Assembly (NCBI GenBank): GCA_023399275.1
Contig: JAEWQH010000093.1
Span: forward strand, 1-38,232
DNA from: Bacillota bacterium
Lineage (GTDB): Bacteria > Bacillota > Clostridia > Christensenellales > CAG-138
DNA length: 38,232 bases
Direction: 5' to 3'
In this document: positions 31,003-38,232 of the stretch, in pieces
Numbering within the stretch: the stretch's first letter is position 1
Layout: each line of letters starts with the position of its first letter
The notes under the pieces: model-generated
Seen by the model: only the letters and a program-made list of their open reading frames with translations
Database searches by the model: none
Told to the model about the DNA's origin: nothing
Program-made: the position numbers and the translations under genes

Positions 31003-31818
31003 ATGGATACGAGACCCATCGGCGTGTTTGACTCAGGCATGGGCGGGCTGACGGCTGTGCGCCGGATGATCCGCTTGTTGCCTGGCGAGGATATCGTCTA
31101 CTTCGGCGACACGGGGCGCGTGCCGTATGGCGGCCGCTCGGCGGAGACCATCGTCCGCTATGCGCGCCAGGATGTCGCCTTTTTGCGCAGCTTTGATCTC
31201 AAGGCGATCGTCATCGCCTGCGGAACGGTGAGCACCACCGCGCTGGACGTGCTCCGGCGCGAAAACGACCTGCCGATCCTCGGCGTGGTGCAGCCCGCGG
31301 CAAGGGCTGCGGCAGATGCGACGCGCACGGGGCGCATCGGCGTGATCGGCACCAAGGCCACCATCCGCAGCGGCGCGTATGAGGCGGGCATCCGTGTGCT
31401 GCTGCCGCAGGCGCGGCTGGTTGCGCAGGCCTGTCCGCTGCTCGTGCCCCTTGTGGAGGACGGCCGGGTGCGGCGCGGAGACGCGGTCACCGAGCGTGTG
31501 GTGGAAGAGTACCTTGCGCCTGTTAAGGCTGCGGGGGTGGATACGCTCGTGCTCGGCTGCACACACTATCCGCTTCTGGCGGATGTGATCTCGGACTATA
31601 TGGGCGGGGACGTCACGCTCATCGACACCGGCGAAGAGGCGGCGCGCGCCGCGGCTGCGCTGCTGGAAGAACGCGGCCGGCTCAACGACCCGGCTCGTGC
31701 GGGCGAGCGGCGCTATTATGCCAGCGACAGCGCGGAGGACTTTGCGGCGACCGCGGCGCTGTTTCTCGGCAAGGATATCTCGGGGCGCGTGGAGCGCGTG
31801 GCGATCGAAACCTATTGA
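31003..31818 (+). CDS. murI: Glutamate racemase
   Basis: 271 residues from ATG 31003 (AGAGGTG before it). Asp/Glu racemase motifs: IGVFDSGMGGLTAVR with Asp10 and Ser11, YFGDTGRVPYG (33-43), first catalytic Cys73 in IACGTVSTTAL, and second catalytic Cys186 in LGCTHYPLL. Most glutamate racemases have Asn after the first Cys (ACNTAS); here it is Gly. The enzyme supplies D-glutamate for peptidoglycan. It lies alone between xylB and the T-box unit. Hydantoin or aspartate racemases of the same family are less likely, given the FDSGMGGL and LGCTHYPLL matches. Confidence 0.93.
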   Translation: MDTRPIGVFDSGMGGLTAVRRMIRLLPGEDIVYFGDTGRVPYGGRSAETIVRYARQDVAFLRSFDLKAIVIACGTVSTTALDVLRRENDLPILGVVQPAARAAADATRTGRIGVIGTKATIRSGAYEAGIRVLLPQARLVAQACPLLVPLVEDGRVRRGDAVTERVVEEYLAPVKAAGVDTLVLGCTHYPLLADVISDYMGGDVTLIDTGEEAARAAAALLEERGRLNDPARAGERRYYASDSAEDFAATAALFLGKDISGRVERVAIETY

Positions 31819-31904
31819 CGCGGCGCAAAGATCGACAGCCGCGGTGCATCTGTTGCGAAACGGAGCATGCGGCACTCCGGGGCGGCAAAGAGCATAAAAA
31901 TTCA

Positions 31905-31933
31905 TTGACAAACGGCGCGGATGCTGGTATTAT
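31905..31933 (+). promoter_or_regulatory. Promoter of the T-box-controlled operon
   Basis: -35 TTGACA (31905-31910), a 17-base spacer and -10 TATTAT (31928-31933): consensus or nearly so at both boxes. Transcription would start about 31940, just before stem I of the T-box leader. Confidence 0.85.
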
Positions 31934-31944
31934 GCAGTAAATTT

Positions 31945-32234
31945 CATATATAAAAGCTGTGACGAAGACGGATGATGAGGCCGCGTTTAGAGAGCCGGGG
32001 CGGGTGGAAGCCCGGTGGTGCGCCGATTCGATATCCCATCCCTTCCGAGCCGAAGACCTGAAAGACTGGCGCGTTTTGCGTCGCGACTAGGGTGTTCCGT
32101 CGATGCCGCGTCAAGGCATAGGGCTTGTCGGAGCCTGCAGAGCGGCGCCGTGTTTGGCGCAAATTGAGTGGTACCGCGGGAACGATCGATTGGGATCGCC
32201 CGTCTCAAGAAGACATCTTGAGGCGGGTATTTTT
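31945..32234 (+). promoter_or_regulatory. T-box leader with antiterminator and intrinsic terminator
   Basis: Stem I features: AGAGAG (about 31988-31994), GGGTGGAAGCCCGG in the distal part, and a closing helix GGATG/CATCC. The 14-base stretch before CATCC includes GATATC, so the specifier codon is plausibly ATC (isoleucine); TAT or TTC cannot be excluded by eye. The T-box itself is TGGTACCGCGGG (32169-32180), whose bulge pairs with the uncharged tRNA acceptor end. The terminator CCCGTCTCAAGA/TCTTGAGGCGGG (32199-32227), one G-T pair, is followed by TATTTTTG. Uncharged tRNA would favour antitermination and expression of the downstream hydrolase and ilvE. Confidence 0.93.
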
Positions 32235-32295
32235 GTATATCTGGCGGCGTGCCGTGCGCGGATGCGCGCAACCGCGCGAAAGAAAGGAGCGGCGC

Positions 32296-33117
32296 ATGAA
32301 GATCGCCTGTGTTCAGCTGAATGTGCGCGTCGCCGCGCCGGAGCGAAACTATAGCCGCGCGGAGACGCTGATTCGCAAGGCGGCGAAGCGCAAGCCGGAT
32401 GTGATCCTGCTCCCCGAGGTATGGAACACGGGCTTTGCGCCGGGCAGCATCGACCCCGCGCTGGCGGACACGGACGGGAGGCGCACGCGGGCGCTCTGCG
32501 GCGGGCTCGCCGCGGAGCTGGGCGTGAACATCGCCGCAGGCAGCGTGCTTACGCGCAGGGGAGACGCGCTTTACAACACCGCGTATATCTTCGACCGCGC
32601 CGGCGGCTGCATTGCGGCGTATGACAAGACGCACCTCTTTTCCCCGATGCGTGAAGGTGCGGCGTGTAAGGCGGGGAATGCGCTCGTAACGTTTCCGCTC
32701 GACGGCGTAGCGTGCGGCGTGCTGATCTGCTACGACCTGCGCTTTCCCGAGCTATCCCGCGCATTGGCGCTCGGCGGCGCGCGGGTGCTGCTGATCCCCG
32801 CGCAATGGCCCAAACACCGGACGGAACAGATGCAAACCCTGCTTTGCGCGCGGGCGATCGAAAACCAGCTCTATGCCGCGCTCTGCAATGGCTGCGGCAG
32901 CGCGCCCGGTGTGCGGTACGGCGGGAAAAGCGCCGTAATAGGTCCACGCGGGAGGGTGCTTGCGCTGGCGCGGCGCGGCGAGACGATCTGCTATGCGCAG
33001 CTCGATCTTGCGGCGCAGGACAAGGCGCACGGGGAGATCCCGGTGTTTACGGACCGCCGGCCGGAACTGTATGGAGCGGTTGGCGCGCCCGCCGCAGGGA
33101 AACCGGTAACCGATTGA
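32296..33117 (+). CDS. Carbon-nitrogen hydrolase, omega-amidase-like (Nit2/YafV/MtnU group)
   Basis: 273 residues from ATG 32296 after AAAGGAG; the frame is open upstream into the T-box leader, but that part is not coding. Nitrilase-superfamily catalytic triad: Glu41 (LLPEVWNTGF), Lys111 (AAYDKTHLFS) and Cys145 (VLICYDLRFPEL). The ending IPVFTDRRPELYG is typical of omega-amidases, which hydrolyse 2-oxoglutaramate or 2-oxosuccinamate made by glutamine- or asparagine-dependent transaminases. The aminotransferase downstream, 87 bases away, is the natural partner, so the pair may recycle the keto-amide produced during transamination. Both lie behind the T-box. Confidence 0.85.
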   Translation: MKIACVQLNVRVAAPERNYSRAETLIRKAAKRKPDVILLPEVWNTGFAPGSIDPALADTDGRRTRALCGGLAAELGVNIAAGSVLTRRGDALYNTAYIFDRAGGCIAAYDKTHLFSPMREGAACKAGNALVTFPLDGVACGVLICYDLRFPELSRALALGGARVLLIPAQWPKHRTEQMQTLLCARAIENQLYAALCNGCGSAPGVRYGGKSAVIGPRGRVLALARRGETICYAQLDLAAQDKAHGEIPVFTDRRPELYGAVGAPAAGKPVTD

Positions 33118-33204
33118 TTCGAAGACCGCAGGCCGAACCCGCGTGGCGAAAGCCATGGAGGCGACAGGCAGTAAATATGAGAGAACAGACAGAGGAGACA
33201 AGAG

Positions 33205-34284
33205 ATGAGTTACACGTTTCCGGTGACGAGAAATCCGAACCCAAAGCCCAAGCCGGACCCCAACCAACTGGCGTTTGGCAAGCAGTTTACCGACCACATG
33301 TTCATCATGGACTACGACGAGGGGCAGGGCTGGCATGACGGCCGTATCGTCCCCTACGGCGATATCCAGATCAGCCCGGCCTCGAGCGTGTTGCACTATG
33401 CGCAGATGATGTTTGAGGGCATGAAGGCATACCGGACGGCGAACGGGCACGTTCTGCTCTTCCGCCCGGAGATGAACGCGCGCCGGCTCAACCGCACCAA
33501 CGAGCGCATGTGCATGCCGCAGATGGACGAAGAGCTGTTTGTCTCCGCGGTCAAGGCTACCGTTTACGAGGATCGGGACTGGGTTCCGGATGCGCCCGGC
33601 ACCTCGCTCTACATCCGCCCGTTCATCATTGCGGATGATCCTGCGCTCGGCGTAAAGTCCGCGCACCACTTCCGATTCATGATCATACTCTGCCCGTCCG
33701 GCCCGTACTACGCGGCAAACCGCGGCAAGCTCTCGACCACGCGCATCTTCGTGGAGGACGAGTATATCCGCGCGGCGCATGGCGGCACGGGCTATGCCAA
33801 AGTCGGCGGCAACTATGCGGGCAGTCTGCGTTCCTCCGAGAAGGCGGGCGAATGCGGTTGCAACGACGTGCTCTGGCTTGATGCGATCGAGCACAAGTAT
33901 ATCGAGGAGGTCGGCTCTTCCAACGCGTTTTTTGTCATCGGCGACGAGGTCATTACGGCGCCGCTGGCCGGTACCATCCTGCCCGGCATTACGCGCGACA
34001 GCGTGCTTGCGCTGCTGCGCGAATGGGACGTCCCCGCCAACGAGCGCAGGCTCTCCATCGACGAGGTGATCGCCGCGGCGAAGGAAGGCGCGCTTCGGGA
34101 AGCCTTTGCCAGCGGCACGGCGGCGGTGATCTCCCCGATGGGGTCGCTGCGCTACCTAGGCGAGGAATATGTGATCAATAGCCGCGCGGTCGGCGCGCTT
34201 TCACAGAGACTCTATGACACGATCTCCGGCATTCAGACCGGAAAACTGCCCGATACGCGCGGCTGGACACTGCAGGTGGACTGA
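33205..34284 (+). CDS. ilvE: Branched-chain amino acid aminotransferase
   Basis: 359 residues from ATG 33205 (GAGGAG at 7 bases). Fold type IV PLP aminotransferase of the longer BCAT form: LHYAQMMFEGMKAYR (63-77), LFRPEMNARRLNRT (85-98), TSLYIRPFI (133-141), Schiff-base Lys199 in GYAKVGGNYAGS, CNDVLWLDAIEHKYIEEVGSSNAFFV and TILPGITRDSVL. It interconverts Leu, Ile and Val with their keto acids using glutamate, or possibly glutamine given the omega-amidase partner. Location behind an apparent Ile-type T-box fits control by branched-chain amino acid shortage. A long hairpin follows the gene. Confidence 0.96.
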   Translation: MSYTFPVTRNPNPKPKPDPNQLAFGKQFTDHMFIMDYDEGQGWHDGRIVPYGDIQISPASSVLHYAQMMFEGMKAYRTANGHVLLFRPEMNARRLNRTNERMCMPQMDEELFVSAVKATVYEDRDWVPDAPGTSLYIRPFIIADDPALGVKSAHHFRFMIILCPSGPYYAANRGKLSTTRIFVEDEYIRAAHGGTGYAKVGGNYAGSLRSSEKAGECGCNDVLWLDAIEHKYIEEVGSSNAFFVIGDEVITAPLAGTILPGITRDSVLALLREWDVPANERRLSIDEVIAAAKEGALREAFASGTAAVISPMGSLRYLGEEYVINSRAVGALSQRLYDTISGIQTGKLPDTRGWTLQVD

Positions 34285-34329
34285 AGTACGCCTAGACGCG
34301 CCCCGCGATGGCGGGAACGGACGAGATAA

Positions 34330-34395
34330 AATCGCAGCAGGGCCATCCTCCTGTCGATTCGAATGAATCGGCAGGAGGATGGCCCTGCTGCGATT
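34330..34395. repeat. 31-bp near-perfect inverted repeat (long hairpin) after ilvE
   Basis: The arms 34330-34360 and 34365-34395 are complementary over all 31 positions with a single G-T pair, around a 4-base loop (GAAT). No T run follows on the plus strand; on the minus strand the stem is followed by TTTTATC. It could end ilvE transcription, stabilise the mRNA, or be a remnant of a small repeat element. Confidence 0.85.
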
Positions 34396-34613
34396 GGCAT
34401 ACGCGCACCTTATGGCCGGTTTTGGTTGCGCCGGGATGGCCGGACGCACATAAAATGACAGTGATAACCAAGACAAAAAGTTTTATTACAATGTATCACG
34501 CTAACATTATGGCGGGATGGAAACAATGATTGATTATTGATACGCGCATGATATAGTATATAGTGATTGTGTATATATGTTGGAGGTTTCCTCGGCCGGC
34601 AAGGATTGGACAG
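34396..34613 (+). promoter_or_regulatory. Intergenic region upstream of the SLH-esterase gene
   Basis: No gene seen. The stretch 34440-34585 is AT-rich compared with the rest of the window. TATAGT (34552-34557) could be a -10, but no clear -35 lies at the right distance. AAGGA before ATG 34614 is the likely ribosome-binding site; a GGAGG at 34582-34586 lies too far upstream to serve this start. Confidence 0.35.
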
Positions 34614-37600
34614 ATGAAAAAGCTTGTATGGATGGGAATTTGCGCGTTATTGATCCAGAGCGTCGTCGCTCTGTCGGCTGCGCATGCCGTCGATTTGGAG
34701 CGAAATACTACAATACCTTCCAATAAAACAGATAAAACAAGTGAATCAGCGCAAGCCGATACAGCCGAGTCTGCGGAATTAAACGCATCTGCACAGTATT
34801 TTATCGACCAAGGCCTGATTGAGACGGACGCGTATCAGCCGGATCGTTTTCTCACCCGGATCGTCGCCGCGCGGATGATTGCGGACATCACCGGACTCAG
34901 CGAAGAAGCCGCGCGTTCGTCGTATACCCATCCCTTCGTGGACCTGTCCGCAGAGACGGAGCGGCTGATCGGGTTTTTGTACCACTTTGATATCATCGAC
35001 GGCATGACGAGCAACCGCTTCCGGGAGGACGACGTATGCGATGCAGACACATTTCTTATGTTTTTGCTGCGTGCGATGAACTATGCCCTGGGCGGGGAGA
35101 CTGCGTTTGAGGGCGAGAATGCGCGCGCGCTGGCGAAGGAGAGCGGCATCCTGCCGGACGGGTTTGCCGACGATAAGCTCGAGCTTTCCGTCAACGAGGC
35201 GTTTGACATCTGCTACAACGCGCTGTTTGCGCAGCCTGGCGCCGGCGCAGAGACGCTGCTTGACCACCTGACCGGCAGCGGCGTGATCGCGCCGTCTGCG
35301 GCGCAGGCGGAGCCGTCTGCCGCCTACGAAATCACCTGGCCGGATATCGAGCCGTTCTTTCGCGAGGACTTTGAAAACAGCACGCTTACGGAAAAGCGCA
35401 TCGTGTACAAGACGGGGGAGACGCGCTGGTACGGCGGCATCGGACACGGCGTTCAAAACAGCATTACGGACACCGGCTATCTGGAGCTGTCCGGCCAGGA
35501 ACAGGAGCTTGCGGTAAACCAGCAGGTTGCGCTGCTCAAGCGCTATCTGCAAGGAAACGAGAGCTACGGCATGACGTTTACCGTAAACGTGCAGAAGATC
35601 TCCAACGAAGGGGATGAAAGCCGCGTGATCTTCCGCGTGATCCCCAGAACGCTGGACAAGGATTTTACGAAGTACTACGCCGTAAACTACTATGCCGTCC
35701 AGACACTCGGCAGCTTTAGCTCAAACCTGATCCAGTGCCGCTGGTCCATCACCAATACAAACGCGCCGAGCGGCACTGCGCCGCTGGCTGAAGCATCCTT
35801 TTTGCTCAAAGAAAACGTGGACTACACGGCGCGGCTGCTCATTGAGGATCTGGAGGACGGCAGCGTACACATCGCGTTCTACATCGACGGGGCGGACCGT
35901 TACTCCGCGAATACCGCGCCGCTGATGGAGTACACCGACACCACCTCCTACCGCATCACGCAGAGCGCCATGGGCCCCGCGTTTGGCATATCGGGTCATA
36001 TCGGCGTTTCGTGGGGGTTCTCTTCGAGCGTGCGCTTCGACGATGTTGCGCTCTACGACGTGGAGAGCTTTGCCGCGCTGAACAAGCGACTCGAAAGCGC
36101 GGCGGCGACAGCCGTGCTGCTCGACGATGGATACGAATATGCGGACGAGGTCCGCTACCTGATCAATCGTGGCGTTCTCATGCCCGAGCAGCGCCGGTTT
36201 GACCAGAGCGCGGTTGTGAGCGTAGAGGAGTTTCTGGCGATGGCGCTCTACTTCAACGGCGAGCATATGCGCGAGGGGGAGACGGCGGAGCAGTTCGTCG
36301 CGGAGGCGTACGCTTCCGTCTTTCGCGGCACCGGCGAGCGGAGAAACACCGACTACAAACGTTCGATCACCCGCTATGAGGCGGCGCTGATCCTGCAGAA
36401 GCTGCTGCCGGGCGAGCCCGGGACGGATGCATACTGGTCGCTGTATGCGGACCGGCTGGATTCGGACTACAGGTCCGCGGCCTACTTCGCGGTGCAAAAC
36501 AGCTATCTGCTGCTGGACGGTGAAAATCGCTTCAACGGGGCGCAGACTATCACGCGCGGGGAGCTGCTGCGCATCTTTGCGCTTGCGGCGAACGCGCAGC
36601 TGCGCACGCATAACTGCGAGCTGACCTTCCCATCCGTCTATTCGGACTACGCCGTTTTGCAGGGCGGCAAGCCGATCGTCGTCACCGGAAAGGGTATGAG
36701 CGGGGACACCGTAACGGTATCGCTCGGCAGCCTGCGGGGCAGCGCAAAGGTGGTGGACGGCGCGTGGAGCATAGCGCTCGAAGCGCAGCCATACGGCGGA
36801 CCATACACCCTCGAGATCAGCGATTCGGCCTATACATACCAGTTTAAGGGCGTATACATCGGCGAAGTCGTCGTCGTTGCCGGGCAGTCAAACGCGGAGA
36901 TGTCAATCGGGGAGACGGACCACGCGGCCGAAATACTCCGCACGTACGGCGGCAGGGATACGATCCGCGTGTTCCATCCGGACAGCATCGCTGCGGTCGA
37001 GCCGAGGTATCTTCTGCCGAACGCGTGGTCGGCGATCAAGGACACGGACAGCGCCTACATCATCCGCGATACGAGCGCGATCGGGGTCTATTACGTCGAC
37101 CAGCTGCGTCAGCTCAACCCTGCGCTGGCAGACGTGAAATTTGGCATCATCCAGCTGACCTACGGCGGCACCAGCATCGAGATGTTCCTGCCAAACAGCG
37201 TCAGCGAGAAGAACGGCTTCGTCCAGCAGGACGGCGATATCGTGCAGTCCGCGTTCTGGAACGGGTACATGGCGGGCGCAACGCCCTATTCGGCGAGCGT
37301 GCTGCTGTACTACCAGGGGGAGAACAGCACCCACCTGCGCTATATGTATGAGCCGCTGCTGCGCGACTACATCTGGGGCGTGCGGCAGGCGTTTTGCGAC
37401 GCGTCCCTGCCTGTGCTGCTGGTGCAGATCTCCGGCTACGGGGACAATCTCGGACAGGATGGCGATAGCTGGCCGTATATCCGCGAGGTGCAGATGCGCG
37501 TGGCGAATACGACGGAAAACGTCGGGCTTGTGACGTCGATCGATCTGGCGGACGATAACCCGCAGGAGATCCACCCGACGCAAAAGCAGCCGATCGGCCA

Positions 37601-38232
37601 GCGGCTGGCGTATCTTGCGATGGAGCTGGTCTACGGGCAGCAAAACGACATGCAGAGCGCTTCCCTGACGGGCTATGCGCGAAACGGCAGCGTCTACACG
37701 CTCCGCTTCGATACGGGGGCGCTGACACTGAACGAGGCCGCGAAAGGCTCATGCGATTTTGAGGTGCTGCGCGCGGATGGAACCTGGGTAGATGCGCAGG
37801 CGAGGGTCGAAGGAGACACGCTGCTGGTCTGGAACGACGCGGTGATCGTGCCGCAAGGGGTGCGCTATGCCTGGAGCAACTATCCAAAGGCGTCCCTCTA
37901 CGGGCAAAACGGCCTGCCGGTGCTGCCGTTTAACACGACCAAGGATCTGCTTACGCCCGCGGACGAAAGCACGATGACGACGAATGCCGGCATGCTCAAA
38001 AAAGCGTATCACCTGCTCGAAACAGGGGATGCGGTCGTCAACCACACGCGGGGGGACGCGATCCGGCACGTGCAGCAGATCAACGCGTACCTCGTAGCGT
38101 ATACCGACGGGGATATCCCCGGGCAGGCGCCGGGGGACGAGCTGTCCCTTCTGCGAAAGCAAAAGGATGGTCTGCTGGCCGAGGACGGCACGGACGAAAC
38201 CACCGTAAAGGCGGCGTCGCACGGCTTGAAGG
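34614..38232 (+). CDS. Large secreted SLH-domain protein with sialate-O-acetylesterase-type (SASA/CE6-like) domain, partial
   Basis: At least 1206 codons, open to the window end. Signal peptide (MKKLVWMGICALLIQSVVAL, cleavage near AAHA). SLH-like repeats in two blocks: about residues 60-205 (HPFVDLSAETERLIGFLY, IIDGMTSNRFREDD) and about 505-665 (VRYLINRGVLMPEQRRF, RSAAYFAVQNSYLLL). Between them a beta-sandwich region (about 250-490: FFREDFENSTL to VRFDDVALYDVESF) resembles LamG/concanavalin-like domains. From about 670 a strand-rich domain (FPSVYSDYAVLQGG) leads into the esterase: Ser759 in VVVAGQSNAEM, YYQGEN (899-904) and His987 in EIHPTQKQPIGQR. SASA esterases remove acetyl groups from sugars; xylan or pectin acetyl groups are possible substrates. 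SLH repeats would hold it to the cell wall. Confidence 0.82.
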   Translation, partial: MKKLVWMGICALLIQSVVALSAAHAVDLERNTTIPSNKTDKTSESAQADTAESAELNASAQYFIDQGLIETDAYQPDRFLTRIVAARMIADITGLSEEAARSSYTHPFVDLSAETERLIGFLYHFDIIDGMTSNRFREDDVCDADTFLMFLLRAMNYALGGETAFEGENARALAKESGILPDGFADDKLELSVNEAFDICYNALFAQPGAGAETLLDHLTGSGVIAPSAAQAEPSAAYEITWPDIEPFFREDFENSTLTEKRIVYKTGETRWYGGIGHGVQNSITDTGYLELSGQEQELAVNQQVALLKRYLQGNESYGMTFTVNVQKISNEGDESRVIFRVIPRTLDKDFTKYYAVNYYAVQTLGSFSSNLIQCRWSITNTNAPSGTAPLAEASFLLKENVDYTARLLIEDLEDGSVHIAFYIDGADRYSANTAPLMEYTDTTSYRITQSAMGPAFGISGHIGVSWGFSSSVRFDDVALYDVESFAALNKRLESAAATAVLLDDGYEYADEVRYLINRGVLMPEQRRFDQSAVVSVEEFLAMALYFNGEHMREGETAEQFVAEAYASVFRGTGERRNTDYKRSITRYEAALILQKLLPGEPGTDAYWSLYADRLDSDYRSAAYFAVQNSYLLLDGENRFNGAQTITRGELLRIFALAANAQLRTHNCELTFPSVYSDYAVLQGGKPIVVTGKGMSGDTVTVSLGSLRGSAKVVDGAWSIALEAQPYGGPYTLEISDSAYTYQFKGVYIGEVVVVAGQSNAEMSIGETDHAAEILRTYGGRDTIRVFHPDSIAAVEPRYLLPNAWSAIKDTDSAYIIRDTSAIGVYYVDQLRQLNPALADVKFGIIQLTYGGTSIEMFLPNSVSEKNGFVQQDGDIVQSAFWNGYMAGATPYSASVLLYYQGENSTHLRYMYEPLLRDYIWGVRQAFCDASLPVLLVQISGYGDNLGQDGDSWPYIREVQMRVANTTENVGLVTSIDLADDNPQEIHPTQKQPIGQRLAYLAMELVYGQQNDMQSASLTGYARNGSVYTLRFDTGALTLNEAAKGSCDFEVLRADGTWVDAQARVEGDTLLVWNDAVIVPQGVRYAWSNYPKASLYGQNGLPVLPFNTTKDLLTPADESTMTTNAGMLKKAYHLLETGDAVVNHTRGDAIRHVQQINAYLVAYTDGDIPGQAPGDELSLLRKQKDGLLAEDGTDETTVKAASHGLK

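Overview
This is a GC-rich (roughly 60%) chromosomal window from a Firmicutes bacterium, most likely a Clostridia-class anaerobe. The evidence is a T-box leader, a DnaD plus DnaC/DnaI-type helicase-loader pair, DivIB/FtsQ next to a SEDS protein, a YesL (DUF624) protein beside a CUT1 sugar transporter, S-layer-homology domains and many intrinsic terminators. The species cannot be named from the sequence. A plant-polysaccharide-degrading gut or rumen lineage is an inference from the gene content. No rRNA, tRNA, CRISPR array, intact insertion sequence or phage gene was found.

Layout. 1-5.5 kb: the end of an alpha/beta hydrolase; a cell-division pair (FtsW-type SEDS protein and a long FtsQ/DivIB); a small SnoaL/NTF2-fold protein; a DtxR-family metalloregulator facing away from an MscS channel. 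5.5-8.2 kb (minus strand): a fluoride channel (crcB), then a promoter, a long structured leader ending in a terminator, small coupled ORFs of unknown function, and the ribosome-assembly GTPase gene rsgA. 8.4-16.1 kb: a GH3 glycosidase and an unusual cysteine-desulfurase-like protein on the minus strand; divergent to them a CUT1 ABC transporter (lipoprotein and two permeases, no ATPase) plus YesL. 16.3-18.3 kb: divergent mtnA-like and MTA-phosphorylase-like genes for nucleoside-byproduct salvage. 18.3-22.8 kb: a tRNA methyltransferase on the minus strand, then a plus-strand housekeeping block with a membrane-anchored sigma-like protein, DnaD, DnaC/DnaI-like ATPase and rsmI.

22.8-31 kb is a sugar island. 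A LacI-family repressor, a GH94 cellobiose phosphorylase and a GH1 beta-glucosidase are on the minus strand. Xylose isomerase (xylA) and xylulokinase (xylB) diverge from them. A short AT-rich palindrome of the form TTAAGYTTAA occurs several times at the xylA promoter, inside the lacI-type promoter and inside the promoter of the ABC transporter 16 kb away. This points to one regulon linking uptake, beta-glucoside cleavage and xylose catabolism.

31-38.2 kb: murI (glutamate racemase); a complete T-box leader with a consensus promoter, controlling an omega-amidase-like hydrolase and a branched-chain aminotransferase (ilvE); a 31-bp near-perfect hairpin; and the first 1206 codons of a large secreted protein that combines SLH-like repeats, a lectin-like beta-sandwich region and a sialate-O-acetylesterase-type domain. 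That last gene runs off the window end.
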